Counted from the stretch's first letter, positions 42,020 to 52,381 are shown. The stretch is 64,000 bases of DNA from an uncultured Bacilli bacterium (GCA_944376605.1 CALWDE010000003.1:1-64000); one strand, 5' to 3'. Notes: generated from the sequence alone by a model not told the origin. Numbers and translations are program-made.

Positions 42020-44194
42020 ATGAAAAAAATTCCAAGTTTACTTGTTTTAAGCGGGGCAATGCTTGTCCTTGCTAGTTGTGGAGGAAATGGAATTAGTAGT
42101 GAATCGATTTCTTCCTCACCTTCCTCTTCCGATACTTCTTCTAGTGCAAATTCTTCTATTTCTACTGAAGTAATGCGGACTTATGAGCTCACTCTTCCTA
42201 GTGTAGAACATGCCACAATTGAGGTTGTTACAGAGCCTATTGGTGATGGCTACGTATATGAAGGCGGGACAGAGGTAAGTTTCAAAGTAACCCCTGAATC
42301 GAGCCGCTACGCCATCCGCACCGTAAAAATTGATGATAAAGAGTTAACAGGAAATAATGGTGTTTACTCTTTTACCATGCCCAATCATAACGTGGAACTC
42401 CAAGTAGAAGTTGCCACTCTTGGCGAAGAAGGACTTGATGCTCCTAAAGAGGTAACGCAGGATTTAATTCCTGGTGATCCTACTGCTGTAAGAGAACTTC
42501 TTCTCAAGCAAAGAACTCTAGGCGAAACTTACTTCAAAGAAGGAGAAATCCATTTAGATTCTTCTTCCTCAAGCGATGAGCGTTATGACTATCATATCCG
42601 TGCTTATCAAGATGAAGTTTTGACCGTTTCTGGCACTACTTCTGGTTATGGCGGCAGTCAAACTGCTCTTCCTTTTTATCAAGAAATTGGGAAAAATGAA
42701 GCGGAAGATAAGCTTTACACTTATGAAAAAACGGGTAGTAGTCTTTCTGCTACAAGTGGCGCTTTAAATGAATCTTTATCTTTTAAGGTTATTACAGAGG
42801 ATGCAGATGGCATCTTAACAACAGAAATTAGCCCTGAAGATGCTGATTTAGCTGTGAGCACCTATGATTTATTTGACGAAATTATCTCTGCTGCTTTTGA
42901 TCCTGAGTCTTATTCGGGTAGCTTTATTGAGAACCCAAATGCCTTCTCGTCTTGGGATAATATTCAAACAAGAAGCACTTTAAGCGAAGACCGTAATAGT
43001 TGGACCACAACCATTACTGCTTCGGAAGTGGATTCTTATACCGGTGATACGACCTATTATGAATTCATAGGAGAGTTCGACGGCTTATCCTTCTGTACAA
43101 GCGCTTCTTTCACGGCAAAAACTTATTTAGCAAGTGATTTTGTGGAAGGCGGAGAGTTAAATCCTAATGCGACACCAGATTCTTTCTCTTCTATTGAGGT
43201 TAGCGCTGAGAGAGGATACCGCCCTTATTCTACAAGCCGTATCTCTCTTAGTGATTATGCGATGCATGATTACGATGTACGTGTTTTTGGCGCCCAAGAA
43301 GGTAGCATATCTGCTGTCGAAGCTGTTAATAACGAAGTTGAAATTGGTAGCACCTTATCCTTCCAGTTCAAGAGCCACGATGAGAATTCCTTCTTAATGC
43401 TTCCTCAACTAATCGGCGCGAAAGAAGAAGGTTTCTTTGCCGTCAATGAAGCAGGCGAAACAACCTTACAGCTTATCAAAGAAGGCGATGTAACCTTACA
43501 GTTTGATAATGGAGCAGGCGATATCAAAGAAGTTGTTCTTCATGTAGTTCCTGCTAAGCCCACTTCTATTAACCTTTCTCTTTCTAGTTCGAATGTGTTT
43601 CTTGGGGAAGAGGTGACTTTAACTGCTAGTGTCACCCCGTCTTTCGCAAATCAAGAAGTAGAAATTAGTGTTGCAGAAGAAAGCACTGGAAGCGCCTCGA
43701 TTACCTATGATGCGGAAGCAAAAATGTACCGCGTTAAAGGTGAAGCGTTAGGAGAAGTAACTTTAAACGCTAAATCGAAGGTAGATGAAAATATCACTGC
43801 TTCGATTACCTTAAGTGTCTTAGAGAAGCCAAATTATGAGGACGTCTATAATATGATTACCACAAAGACGATGTTCTTTGATGATAGTTATAACAATGCT
43901 ATTGCTATGAACTTTAATGCGGACGGAACTGGTTCTTACCGCTTTGGGGAATATGATTATTGGTCTTCTTCTTTAGAGTATGAAGATGAGGCAACCTTCT
44001 CTTATAGCTTCGATGAGACAACGCTTGCTTTCACAATTTCTGATCTTCAAGTAAATGAGTATTATGGAGCAGAACTTAAATCTATCACTGTCGTGAACTC
44101 TTCCACATTAGAAGTAACATTTGATTACGATTCTTATACTTTAACACCTGTTGATCGTATTGATTTATCTACTTTACCAGGAAGTTCTTATTAA
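42020..44194 (+). CDS. large surface lipoprotein with Ser-rich linker and Ig-like domain
   Basis: 724 residues. Signal peptide with lipobox LASCGG (Cys near 20), then a serine-rich linker (about 24-50). Residues about 52-130 (EGGTEVSFKVTPE, YSFTMPNHNVELQVEV) look like an InlB-type beta repeat. An unassigned central region follows. A bacterial Ig-like (BIG2) domain starts near 515 (PTSINLSLSSSNVFLGEEVTLTASV). A final 110-residue domain has many aromatic residues. Probably exposed on the cell surface; ligand unknown. The start CGGNGISS is shared with the lipoprotein at 46270. Confidence 0.75.
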   Translation: MKKIPSLLVLSGAMLVLASCGGNGISSESISSSPSSSDTSSSANSSISTEVMRTYELTLPSVEHATIEVVTEPIGDGYVYEGGTEVSFKVTPESSRYAIRTVKIDDKELTGNNGVYSFTMPNHNVELQVEVATLGEEGLDAPKEVTQDLIPGDPTAVRELLLKQRTLGETYFKEGEIHLDSSSSSDERYDYHIRAYQDEVLTVSGTTSGYGGSQTALPFYQEIGKNEAEDKLYTYEKTGSSLSATSGALNESLSFKVITEDADGILTTEISPEDADLAVSTYDLFDEIISAAFDPESYSGSFIENPNAFSSWDNIQTRSTLSEDRNSWTTTITASEVDSYTGDTTYYEFIGEFDGLSFCTSASFTAKTYLASDFVEGGELNPNATPDSFSSIEVSAERGYRPYSTSRISLSDYAMHDYDVRVFGAQEGSISAVEAVNNEVEIGSTLSFQFKSHDENSFLMLPQLIGAKEEGFFAVNEAGETTLQLIKEGDVTLQFDNGAGDIKEVVLHVVPAKPTSINLSLSSSNVFLGEEVTLTASVTPSFANQEVEISVAEESTGSASITYDAEAKMYRVKGEALGEVTLNAKSKVDENITASITLSVLEKPNYEDVYNMITTKTMFFDDSYNNAIAMNFNADGTGSYRFGEYDYWSSSLEYEDEATFSYSFDETTLAFTISDLQVNEYYGAELKSITVVNSSTLEVTFDYDSYTLTPVDRIDLSTLPGSSY

Positions 44195-44208
44195 AGAGCG
44201 TGTTTCCT

Positions 44209-44238
44209 AAAAGACCCGGGAAAACCCAGGTCTTTTTT
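44209..44238. terminator. terminator between convergent lipoprotein and nadE genes
   Basis: AAAAGACC (44209-44216) / GGTCTTTT (44229-44236), with CGGG/CCCA inside, then TT. The symmetry allows use from both sides. Confidence 0.8.
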
Positions 44239-44297
44239 ATTTGGAGGGACTTTTGCAGAGATTTTAAAATGCAAAGAAAGAAGGCCTTATTGCAAGT

Positions 44298-46196
44298 TTA
44301 TTTCTTTTTTGCTGCAGGATTAAGAGTATTGAAGGAAGCGATATCACTTGAAAGACGAAGGTCGCCGCGTGGAGAGATTGCTACCGAACCTATTTTCACA
44401 CCATCAGGGAGACAGCTTCTTTTGAACTGGTTTTGAAAGAAACGTGTAAAGAAGAGATCAAGCGTGTTTCTTATCTCTTCTTCCTTTTTGTCTGGAAAAG
44501 CGATTTTTGCTAAGGCAAAGATCTTTTCTTTGGAGAAACCATTTCGTAAAAAGTGATAGAGAAAGAAATCATGTAATTCGTAACTTCCTAAAATTTCTTC
44601 CGTTTTTTGCGAAACTTCATCTTTTTTGCCTGGAATAAGTTCAGGAGAGATCGGGGTAGCAGTAATCTCTTTCAGCACTTCTTTTAAATCATCACGCGTT
44701 TTGGCGATGTCCTTGATGATGGTTCTCACTAAAGTCTTAGGAACAGAAATATTCACCCCATAATTTGACATATGATCGCCGTTATAAGTAGAAAAACCTA
44801 AAACCGCTTCGCTTAAATCTGATGTTCCTATCATTAAAGCGTGTTTGCTATTGGCTTCATCAAGCAAAATCATTGTTCTAATTCTGGCCTGGGCATTTTC
44901 ATAGGTGACATCATAGACATCGAAAGGATGATGAATATCTTTTAAGTGTTCCTCCAATTGTTTTTTGATGGAAATCTCTATAAAACTCGTAGAAAGAAGA
45001 GAACAAAGTTTTTTACTGGAAGAGAAGGTTCTCTTACTTGTTGCAAAAGAAGGCAAAGAATAGGCAAAAATGTTTTCTTTTGGCAGAGATAAGCGCTGAA
45101 AAGCTTCCGAAAGAACTAGAAGCGCTAAAGTGCTGTCCAATCCTCCTGAGACTCCAATGACTGCGTTTTGAAATCCTGTATTTTGGAAACGAGTTTTTAA
45201 AGCCCGTACTTGATAATCAAAAATTTCTAAAGAACGTTTTTCTCTTTCTTCTTCCTTTTTGAGATAGAAAGGGTGAGCATCTACTTGCTCTGGCAATAGA
45301 TCGAGCACCTTACTTGATGCTAAAGAAATGATTCGAGGTGACTTTTTGCTCGCTAAAGAGAAAATACTTTTTGCTTTTATGCGGTCATTTTCAATCCGTT
45401 CGGCGTCAAATACACCGATATGAAGCCCTGTTTCTTCTAAATCAAATATAGGAGTTCCTTCTACATAAAAAAGCTGATGAGAAGAGAAAAGTAAATCTTG
45501 CGAAGATTCTCCTTCTCCACTAGAAGAGTAAAGATATGCACAATAATTTTTGGCAGATTGCATCTTTACGAGTTCGCGTCGATACTCTTTTTTCCCGATT
45601 AAATCGTTAGAAGCGGATAAATTTACAATGCAGTTTGCCCCAAGCAAGCAGTAATCATTACTGGGAGGATTAATTGCCCATAAATCTTCGCATATTTCGC
45701 AAGCTACTTTGCATTCCCCGAAAGAGAAGATTAAATCCGTGCCAAAAGGAATCACTTCTTCCTCTATTAGAACTTCTTTTTCTTCGCTTTCTAACGAGGA
45801 AGAAAAATATCTTCTCTCATAAAACTCACCAGAATTTGGCAAGTAAGTTTTGGGAACAATGCCTACGATTTTGCCATTATTTAAAGCTGCTGCGACATTA
45901 TAAACCCTGCTATTTAGGCGAAGCGGCAACCCAATAAAAACGAGCATCGAATCAGGAACATAAGAGGCAATCTCTTTTGCTGCTTTGAAAGACTCTTCTG
46001 CTAAAGAGGAAGAAAGAAGCAAATCTTGCGCGGTATATCCAGTAAGAGAAAGTTCAGGAAAAAGAAGGATTTGTACCTCTTCTTTTACCGCTTTTTGAAT
46101 AAGAGAAATAGTTTCTTCTTTATTCTTTTCAATATCCGCAATATGGGTATAGAAGCATCCTGTTGCGGCTTTATAGAATCCGTATTTCGATTTCAT
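44298..46196 (-). CDS. nadE: glutamine-dependent NAD+ synthetase
   Basis: 632 residues: an N-terminal nitrilase-type glutaminase domain and a C-terminal synthetase domain. Glutaminase triad in context: Glu in FPELSLTGY, Lys in VPKTYLPNSGEFYE, Cys in ACEICEDLW. Synthetase PP-loop GVSGGLDSTLALLVL (about 345), then IGTSDLSEAVLGFSTYNGDH. It amidates nicotinate adenine dinucleotide to NAD+, using glutamine as nitrogen source. Single gene, convergent with the lipoprotein upstream in the window. Confidence 0.95.
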   Translation of the reverse strand: MKSKYGFYKAATGCFYTHIADIEKNKEETISLIQKAVKEEVQILLFPELSLTGYTAQDLLLSSSLAEESFKAAKEIASYVPDSMLVFIGLPLRLNSRVYNVAAALNNGKIVGIVPKTYLPNSGEFYERRYFSSSLESEEKEVLIEEEVIPFGTDLIFSFGECKVACEICEDLWAINPPSNDYCLLGANCIVNLSASNDLIGKKEYRRELVKMQSAKNYCAYLYSSSGEGESSQDLLFSSHQLFYVEGTPIFDLEETGLHIGVFDAERIENDRIKAKSIFSLASKKSPRIISLASSKVLDLLPEQVDAHPFYLKKEEEREKRSLEIFDYQVRALKTRFQNTGFQNAVIGVSGGLDSTLALLVLSEAFQRLSLPKENIFAYSLPSFATSKRTFSSSKKLCSLLSTSFIEISIKKQLEEHLKDIHHPFDVYDVTYENAQARIRTMILLDEANSKHALMIGTSDLSEAVLGFSTYNGDHMSNYGVNISVPKTLVRTIIKDIAKTRDDLKEVLKEITATPISPELIPGKKDEVSQKTEEILGSYELHDFFLYHFLRNGFSKEKIFALAKIAFPDKKEEEIRNTLDLFFTRFFQNQFKRSCLPDGVKIGSVAISPRGDLRLSSDIASFNTLNPAAKKK

Positions 46197-46269
46197 AAAG
46201 TTATTTTAATCACTTTTCTTTTAGTGCTATCTCTATTTCTTTTATAATTCTTTTGTTAGGAGTTAGTTT

Positions 46270-48480
46270 ATGAAGGGAAAATTATTGCCGCTTGTTGTTT
46301 GCTGTTTTGTATTAGTAGGCTGCGGAGGGGATGGTATTTCTTCTATTTCTTCCTCTTCTGTCGCTTCTTCCTCTTCCTCCTCTTCTATTACGCATTCGCG
46401 CTTTTCTATCGAAGAAGCTTTAGAGCGTCTTACCGCGAAAGAAGGCTTTGCATTTCTTGGAAGCTATGAAGAAGAAACTTATATGGACGGAGTTTCTCTT
46501 GGAAAGACTACTTCTACTCCTAGAGGCTATATTTCTCCTTCTACTTATTATGTTTATGATGGTGGAAAAGACATTATTCGGGCGGAAAAAGACGAAAACG
46601 GTGATGCTTTAGCGCCTTACCTTTCTTACGAAAATGTTTTGGTGAGAAACGAATATTACGTAGATGAGAATAATCAAATTCTTCCTTTTGACACCTTATT
46701 TGCGAATCCTTTTGCTTCTTTATCCGCTTCTGATTTTGAGGAAAGAGAAGATGGTTATCAAGTTTACTTTTCGGAAGCAGATAATTCCTATCCATCCTAT
46801 TTTATGCTGGATGATCAAAAATTCATTCAAGGCATTTGCTTTATTGGGGAAGAGGAGTTAGAAAGAGTGGAATTTATTCCTCTAGAGGAGAGCACTTCAT
46901 ATCGCTGGTCTTTTTCTATGTCACTTGTCAGTGAGCAAGAGGCTTCTTATCACGAATTAACTGCTTATGAAGAAAAAGAGGAACATACCGCTTTAAAAGA
47001 GATCATTTCTGCTCTTCAAGAGGGGAATTACGCTTTTGAAGTGCTCACAGACCGCGAGAGTTATTATGGTGAAATCACTGCAAATTCCCTTTATTTAGAA
47101 GGAAAAATGAAAGGGGAAGTGACAAGAATTGAAGGTTTAGTAAAAGTAGATGAGGAGCATTTAAGACCTTTTGAAGTAATTGATGATAAAGTGCAAGTAA
47201 ATGAAAGCGACTTTCTTGGCACGATTGCTTCTTACTCTTCTCCCTTTGACTTAAATCCTGCCTTATTTCAGCCTCTTTCATCGACCTCTTTTACTCTTGT
47301 AGAAGAAGCCACTTCTTATTTAGCAGAACATTTTTCTACCCCCGCTTCTACTAGCGAAGGCCCTCTTCTCCAAGTAAAACCGAATACTTTGACCTTAACT
47401 ATTGATTCTCCTTCTGCTATCTCGCTTACTTTTACTCCTGATGTGCTTTATGAAGGAGAGGTCACCATTCGCTTTACGAATATAGGACAAATCACCCCTC
47501 GTTACCATTTAGAGGATGTCCCTGCCTATGATCTTCCTTCTTCTTGGGAAGAGTATGATGAGGCTCTCTTTAGCGATTTAAATGACTACTTCCGCGGGAA
47601 TTTAGACTATCTTCCTTATCCCTATTCGCTTCTTTCTTATATGAACGAGATTTCGGGAAGTTATTCTTCTAGTGATGATACTTTCTTCCTTTCTTTTGAC
47701 TTAAGAAGAAGGGAAGATACTGACACGGTATTTTCTTCCTATTTATCGCTTTTAGAAGAAAGGGGGTATCTAGTAGAGAACACAGAAGATCCTACGCACG
47801 CAGATGCGAGTATCTCTACGAGTATTGGCACGATTCAAATCGACTGTGATTCTTATGTCATTGGTTATATTGAGCTTGTGATTTCTTTTTCTCCAGTAAG
47901 TAACCTTGCCCAAGAATATTTCTCGGAGCATTTTATGGAGGAGACAAACGTTACCTTTACCGGTTCTTTCACGCGGGAAGTTTATGAAAATAACCTTCTT
48001 TCCAGTGAAGAGGTAACAACATATTCTTCTTACTGGGAAAGCGTCTCTAAAGCCTATACGGAAAGCGTTCAAAATGAGGTAACTTCTATTCATTATATGG
48101 AAGAAACTTCTTCTCTTTCCTACCGTTTCTATGATAAGAAAGGAGAAGAAGATCCTGTTATTACTACTTCTTATTTTGGGGATTATTCTCTTACCGATGC
48201 GATGTATGTGGACGCTTTTGCCTTAGTAAAGGAAGGAGAAAATGGGGAATATCACTTCACAGAAGAAGCGGCAAATGCTTTTGCTTTATTCTTTGTAAGA
48301 AGTTTACCAAGTGGCAATCTTCAAGAAACTTCTCTCTTTTTAACAGAAGATGGAGTAGAGGTATCTTTCTCTTATGAAAGAGAGATTTCTTCAACCTCTT
48401 ATGAGAAAACAACCTACTCTTTCTCCATAACTGATGCCGGTAAGACAATGATTCCTGCGGAAAAGATTCCTGTTTTTTAA
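46270..48480 (+). CDS. large surface lipoprotein with Ser-rich linker
   Basis: 736 residues. Signal peptide with lipobox LVGCGGDG (Cys near 18) and a polyserine linker (about 24-41). The rest is acidic, rich in Ser, Tyr and Glu, with internal similarity between about 45-190 and 590-715: both contain a segment like EET-x-D-x-x-S...Y-x-D or SYFGDYSL, as in antigen-like repeats. No enzyme motif is seen. Ribosome site AGGAG and -10 TATAAT (near 46242) precede it. Shares CGG(N/D)GISS after the lipid-modified Cys with the protein at 42020. Confidence 0.72.
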   Translation: MKGKLLPLVVCCFVLVGCGGDGISSISSSSVASSSSSSSITHSRFSIEEALERLTAKEGFAFLGSYEEETYMDGVSLGKTTSTPRGYISPSTYYVYDGGKDIIRAEKDENGDALAPYLSYENVLVRNEYYVDENNQILPFDTLFANPFASLSASDFEEREDGYQVYFSEADNSYPSYFMLDDQKFIQGICFIGEEELERVEFIPLEESTSYRWSFSMSLVSEQEASYHELTAYEEKEEHTALKEIISALQEGNYAFEVLTDRESYYGEITANSLYLEGKMKGEVTRIEGLVKVDEEHLRPFEVIDDKVQVNESDFLGTIASYSSPFDLNPALFQPLSSTSFTLVEEATSYLAEHFSTPASTSEGPLLQVKPNTLTLTIDSPSAISLTFTPDVLYEGEVTIRFTNIGQITPRYHLEDVPAYDLPSSWEEYDEALFSDLNDYFRGNLDYLPYPYSLLSYMNEISGSYSSSDDTFFLSFDLRRREDTDTVFSSYLSLLEERGYLVENTEDPTHADASISTSIGTIQIDCDSYVIGYIELVISFSPVSNLAQEYFSEHFMEETNVTFTGSFTREVYENNLLSSEEVTTYSSYWESVSKAYTESVQNEVTSIHYMEETSSLSYRFYDKKGEEDPVITTSYFGDYSLTDAMYVDAFALVKEGENGEYHFTEEAANAFALFFVRSLPSGNLQETSLFLTEDGVEVSFSYEREISSTSYEKTTYSFSITDAGKTMIPAEKIPVF

Positions 48481-48603
48481 TTTCTTCTTTCTTTTTGTAT
48501 CCTCTTTCCTTATACTTTTTCCCGCGACTTCTCCTTGTTATTGCCACTCTCCTTGACATAACAAGAGGGAAAGCCGAAAAAATAGAGAAAGGAGAAAAAG
48601 AGT

Positions 48604-48873
48604 ATGGCGTTAAAGAAAGACGAAAAGAGCGCGATCATTAAGAAATATGGCACAAGCGCAACCGATACAGGTAGTGCTTCTGTCCAAGTTGCTCTTCTTA
48701 CCAAAAGAATTGAAGAGTTAACCGCGCACTTAAAAGCCAATAAGCAAGATGCTTGTGCCCGTCGTTCCTTACTAATTCTTGTAGGAAAAAGACGTAGCCT
48801 TCTTAGCTACCTTATGAAGACGGACCGCGATGCTTATGAAGCGCTTATTGCTTCCTTAGGTTTACGTAAGTAA
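48604..48873 (+). CDS. rpsO: 30S ribosomal protein S15
   Basis: 89 residues, exactly family length. Motifs: DTGSASVQVALLTKRIEELTAHL and HRSLLILVGKRR-like ARRSLLILVGKRRSLLSYL, with KTDRDAYEALIASLGLRK at the end. Primary rRNA-binding protein of the 30S platform. Ribosome site AAAGGAG; a GAAA-loop terminator follows, then pnp, the usual rpsO-pnp order. Confidence 0.97.
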   Translation: MALKKDEKSAIIKKYGTSATDTGSASVQVALLTKRIEELTAHLKANKQDACARRSLLILVGKRRSLLSYLMKTDRDAYEALIASLGLRK

Positions 48874-48888
48874 TAAGAAAGGGAACTC

Positions 48889-48913
48889 ACTGCCTCGAAA
48901 GGGGCAGTTTTTT
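48889..48913 (+). terminator. rho-independent terminator after rpsO
   Basis: ACTGCCTC (48889-48896) / GGGGCAGT (48901-48908), with a GAAA tetraloop and a T run. Confidence 0.9.
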
Positions 48914-48987
48914 GTTTCCTTTCTTTCCCTAATGAAATAGAGAGTGGTAAAATCCTTCCGTTAAAGATAAAGGAAATAGAAAAAGAA

Positions 48988-51213
48988 ATGAAGAAAGTTT
49001 ACACATTCGATTTCGCAGGAAGAAAGTTACAAGTAGAACTTGGCGAAATCGCAAAACAAGCGGATGGTGCAGCCTTTGTCCGTTTCGGGGACACGGTTGT
49101 ACTTTCGACAGTTTGCTGCTCCGACCAACCAAAAGATGGTGATTTCTTCCCCTTAACGGTGGAATTTGTAGAAAAAGAATATGCGGTAGGCAGAATTCCT
49201 CAAAGCTTTTTAAGAAGAGAAGGAAGACCTACAGAGCACGCAACCTTATCCGCGCGTTTAATTGACCGTCCGATTCGTCCTTTGTTCCCAGAAGGCTTCC
49301 GTAATGAAGTGCAAATTGTGAACACTGTCATGTCAGTCGACTACGATAACACTCCTGAAATGACGGGCATGTTTGGTAGCTCTTTAGCGCTTGGTATCTC
49401 CGACATTCCCTTTGATGGACCAGTCGCAGGAGTCTATGTTGGAAGAGTAGATGGGAAACTCATCATCGATCCTAGTGATGAGGAGAGAAAAAGAAGTGAT
49501 ATTGATTTAGCAGTTGCGGGCACCAAAGACGCTATCATGATGGTAGAAGCGGGAGCAAGAGAAGTTCCAGAAGAAGAAATGTTAGATGCCATTATGTTCG
49601 GCTTTGAAGCGATTAAAGAACTTTGCAGCTTCCAAGAGCAGATTATCGCGGAAGTAGGAAAGAAGAAGAGAGAAGTGACTCTTTACGCCCCTGACAAGGC
49701 GATTGAAGAGGACATTAACTCCCGTATCAAAGAGAGAATGGTCAAGGCAATTTCAATCTTTGATAAACTTGAAAGACAAGACGCTATCGATGCTTTAAAG
49801 AAAGAAATCATCGATGATTACGATACGAGAAGTTATCCATCGGAAAAAGATCATATTAAGTGCATGCGCATGGTAAATGACATCTTAGAGAAGATGGTTG
49901 CGGATGAAGTACGCCGTCTTATTACCGAAGAAAAAATCCGTCCTGATGGCAGAAAAGTGGATGAAATCCGTCCTTTAGATGCTCAGATTGATTTACTTCC
50001 TCGCGCGCACGGCTCAGCCATGTTTACAAGAGGACAAACGCAGGTAATTTCCACCACCACGCTTGGGCCTTTATCCGATGTGCAAATTATCGATAACATC
50101 ACAACAGAAACAGAACGTCACTTCTTCCATCACTATAATTTCCCTCCTTATTCAGTCGGGGAAGTTGGCAGAATGGGTTCTGTAGGAAGAAGAGAGGTCG
50201 GGCACGGCAAGCTTGGTGAGAGAGCTCTTTCTTACGTCCTTCCTTCCTTAGAAGAGTTCCCGTACACCATTCGCTGCGTGTCTGATGTTGTAGAAAGTAA
50301 CGGTTCTTCTTCTCAAGCTTCTATCTGCGCTTCTTGCTTATCGTTAATGGCGGCAGGCGTTCCTATTAAGGGGATTGTATCCGGCATTGCTATGGGCTTA
50401 ATTTCTAGCGGCCCTCTTGATGAGGAACATCCTTACACCATTCTTACCGATATTCAGGGTTTAGAAGACCACTTTGGTGATATGGACTTTAAGTGCGCTG
50501 GAACTGAGAAGGGTATCACTGCCTTGCAGATGGATATCAAGATTCATGGCGTCACAAGAGAAGTCTTATCCAAAGCCTTAGCCCAGGCAAATAAGGCTAG
50601 AGCTGAAATTCGTGAAGTCATGAAAGGAGCGATTGCTGAACCTAGAAAAGAGGTATCTGTCTATGCTCCTAAGATGGTTACCTTCTCGATTGATCCTGAT
50701 AAGATTCGCGATGTCATTGGAACGGGTGGCAAGGTAATTAACGACATTATTGCTAAGTGCGGTCAGGTAAAAATTGATGTCGAAGACGACGGCAAAATTA
50801 CCATCTATCACACCGATAAAGCCATGATTGAGAAAGCAAAAGGCATGATTGATGATATTGTGCGTGAAGCAAAGGTTGGGGAAATCTTTGAAGGCACGAT
50901 TAACCGCGTGGAAGAGTATGGCGCCTTCGTGAACTTATTCGGAGACACAGACGGGCTATGCCACGTTTCGCGTCTTGCTTGGGAATATATCGATGATGCA
51001 ACAAAATACTGCCACGTTGGCGATAAGATGAAAGTTGTCGTCATTGGTCTAGACGAGAAAGGAAAGATTAAACTTTCTCACCGCGAATTCTTAGAAAAGC
51101 CAGAAGGATACACAGAAAAGACTGAGCGTCCTTCTAGTGAGAGAAACCGCGATCGGAGTTCTAAAAAAGAGAATTATCATTCACGAAATCCTCGTAACGG
51201 AAATCGTCATTAA
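48988..51213 (+). CDS. pnp: polyribonucleotide nucleotidyltransferase (PNPase)
   Basis: 741 residues. Two RNase PH-like domains (first: VRFGDTVVLSTVCCS, RLIDRPIRPLFPEG; second: RAHGSAMFTRGQTQVISTTTLG, SNGSSSQASICASCLSLMAAG), with the active-site Asp in DIQGLEDHFGDMDFKCAGT. KH domain IRDVIGTGGKVINDI near 575, S1 domain EGTINRVEEYGAFVNLF near 632, and a short basic tail. A 3'-5' phosphorolytic exoribonuclease of RNA turnover. Confidence 0.97.
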   Translation: MKKVYTFDFAGRKLQVELGEIAKQADGAAFVRFGDTVVLSTVCCSDQPKDGDFFPLTVEFVEKEYAVGRIPQSFLRREGRPTEHATLSARLIDRPIRPLFPEGFRNEVQIVNTVMSVDYDNTPEMTGMFGSSLALGISDIPFDGPVAGVYVGRVDGKLIIDPSDEERKRSDIDLAVAGTKDAIMMVEAGAREVPEEEMLDAIMFGFEAIKELCSFQEQIIAEVGKKKREVTLYAPDKAIEEDINSRIKERMVKAISIFDKLERQDAIDALKKEIIDDYDTRSYPSEKDHIKCMRMVNDILEKMVADEVRRLITEEKIRPDGRKVDEIRPLDAQIDLLPRAHGSAMFTRGQTQVISTTTLGPLSDVQIIDNITTETERHFFHHYNFPPYSVGEVGRMGSVGRREVGHGKLGERALSYVLPSLEEFPYTIRCVSDVVESNGSSSQASICASCLSLMAAGVPIKGIVSGIAMGLISSGPLDEEHPYTILTDIQGLEDHFGDMDFKCAGTEKGITALQMDIKIHGVTREVLSKALAQANKARAEIREVMKGAIAEPRKEVSVYAPKMVTFSIDPDKIRDVIGTGGKVINDIIAKCGQVKIDVEDDGKITIYHTDKAMIEKAKGMIDDIVREAKVGEIFEGTINRVEEYGAFVNLFGDTDGLCHVSRLAWEYIDDATKYCHVGDKMKVVVIGLDEKGKIKLSHREFLEKPEGYTEKTERPSSERNRDRSSKKENYHSRNPRNGNRH

Positions 51214-51216
51214 GGG

Positions 51217-51239
51217 AAAGGAGGGCAACCTCCTTTTTT
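51217..51239 (+). terminator. terminator of pnp
   Basis: AAAGGAGG / CCTCCTTT with a GCAA tetraloop and T run. Confidence 0.9.
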
Positions 51240-51255
51240 CTTGCTATACTAGGGC

Positions 51256-52380
51256 ATGGCTAGATATTTAAGACCTTCTAAACTTGAGGTGTTTCATCTT
51301 TTTGGACTTGATGAAGCGACTTTTGATTTTGGAGAAAGAAAAAGAGCAAAAAAGCATACTTTTGATGCGTCAATTCCATCCTTTTTTGGAATATATGGAT
51401 ATAACGGATCGGGGAAATCTGCTCTGCTTACTTCCCTTCGCATTTTGCATTCCTTCTTTTGCGATAAAGCAAATTTCTCTTCCTATCGTAACTACATCTT
51501 TGAAGGGGAGAAGGAAGCGAAAATATGTTTAGACACTTTGTTATTAGAAGAGGAAGTTCCTCTTGGTTTTTTACGTTATGAACTGACGATTTTTAAAGAA
51601 AAAAAGAAAAATATCGCAGGTTATGAACGCCTTTCCTATTCCTCTTATGATGGAAATAAGAAAGAATTACTTTGTCCGAAAAGCCCTATTTATGAAGGAA
51701 AAAGAAGTAAACTTACCAAGATAGACGAGGAAAAAGCCACCTTATTCGTGGATGTTTTGACAAATCATATTTCTTTTTATCCCGATGATAATTCCTCTTT
51801 TGCCTCTTTATTAGAAAAAGGAGAGAAGGTTAAAAAAGAAGAACTACTTTCTTATTTACCAAGATTAACTGCCGCTTTGGAGGCAATGTCTTCGCTTCTT
51901 GCTGTTCCATATCAAGTGATTTCTGAGATAAAAGATGATTCTCTTTTGTTGCTCCTTCATAAAGGAGAAGAAAATCTACCTTATGAGCAGGAATCGAAGG
52001 GAATACGGAAACTTCTTTCTTTGTTTATGAGTGTCTCTTCTTATTTATCTTCTCCTTTAGAATGGGTCATTTTAGATGAGGTGGATTCCGGGATTTTTGA
52101 GTACTTATATGGTGAGATGATGCGCGCTTTATATGAAAGAGGGAAAGGCAGTTTGCTTTTTACTTCACACAATTTAAGAACGTTAGAGACCTTACCGCAT
52201 CATCACGCGCGTTTTGCTTCTTTACTTGTGAAAGGGCGTTTCTTTGAAATTTCTTTAAAGGAAGAAGAAAATTTACGTGATGTATATCTTCGTTCTCTCG
52301 CTTTACGAAAGAAATATCCAGGAGAAGATATTCCTTCTTTTATGCGCAAGATTAAAAAAGCAGGGAGAGAGAATTCGTAA
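51256..52380 (+). CDS. AAA_15/21 ABC-type ATPase, first gene of a possible defence pair
   Basis: 374 residues. SMC/ABC-like ATPase: Walker A GYNGSGKS (48-55), a signature-like region YEQESKGIRKLLSL (about 245-258), Walker B EWVILDEVDSG (about 270), and an H-loop LLFTSHNL. Such ATPases act with a toprim or nuclease partner in abortive-infection systems of the AbiL, PARIS or OLD type. The partner gene starts 1 nt after its stop. A -10-like TATACT ends 5 nt before the ATG, so the mRNA is probably leaderless. The link to phage defence is inferred from architecture. Confidence 0.8.
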   Translation: MARYLRPSKLEVFHLFGLDEATFDFGERKRAKKHTFDASIPSFFGIYGYNGSGKSALLTSLRILHSFFCDKANFSSYRNYIFEGEKEAKICLDTLLLEEEVPLGFLRYELTIFKEKKKNIAGYERLSYSSYDGNKKELLCPKSPIYEGKRSKLTKIDEEKATLFVDVLTNHISFYPDDNSSFASLLEKGEKVKKEELLSYLPRLTAALEAMSSLLAVPYQVISEIKDDSLLLLLHKGEENLPYEQESKGIRKLLSLFMSVSSYLSSPLEWVILDEVDSGIFEYLYGEMMRALYERGKGSLLFTSHNLRTLETLPHHHARFASLLVKGRFFEISLKEEENLRDVYLRSLALRKKYPGEDIPSFMRKIKKAGRENS

Positions 52381-52381
52381 T

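Noticed and set aside
44200-44436. 78-residue plus-strand reading frame after the lipoprotein
   Set aside because: It overlaps the terminator and the well-supported nadE C-terminus on the other strand.
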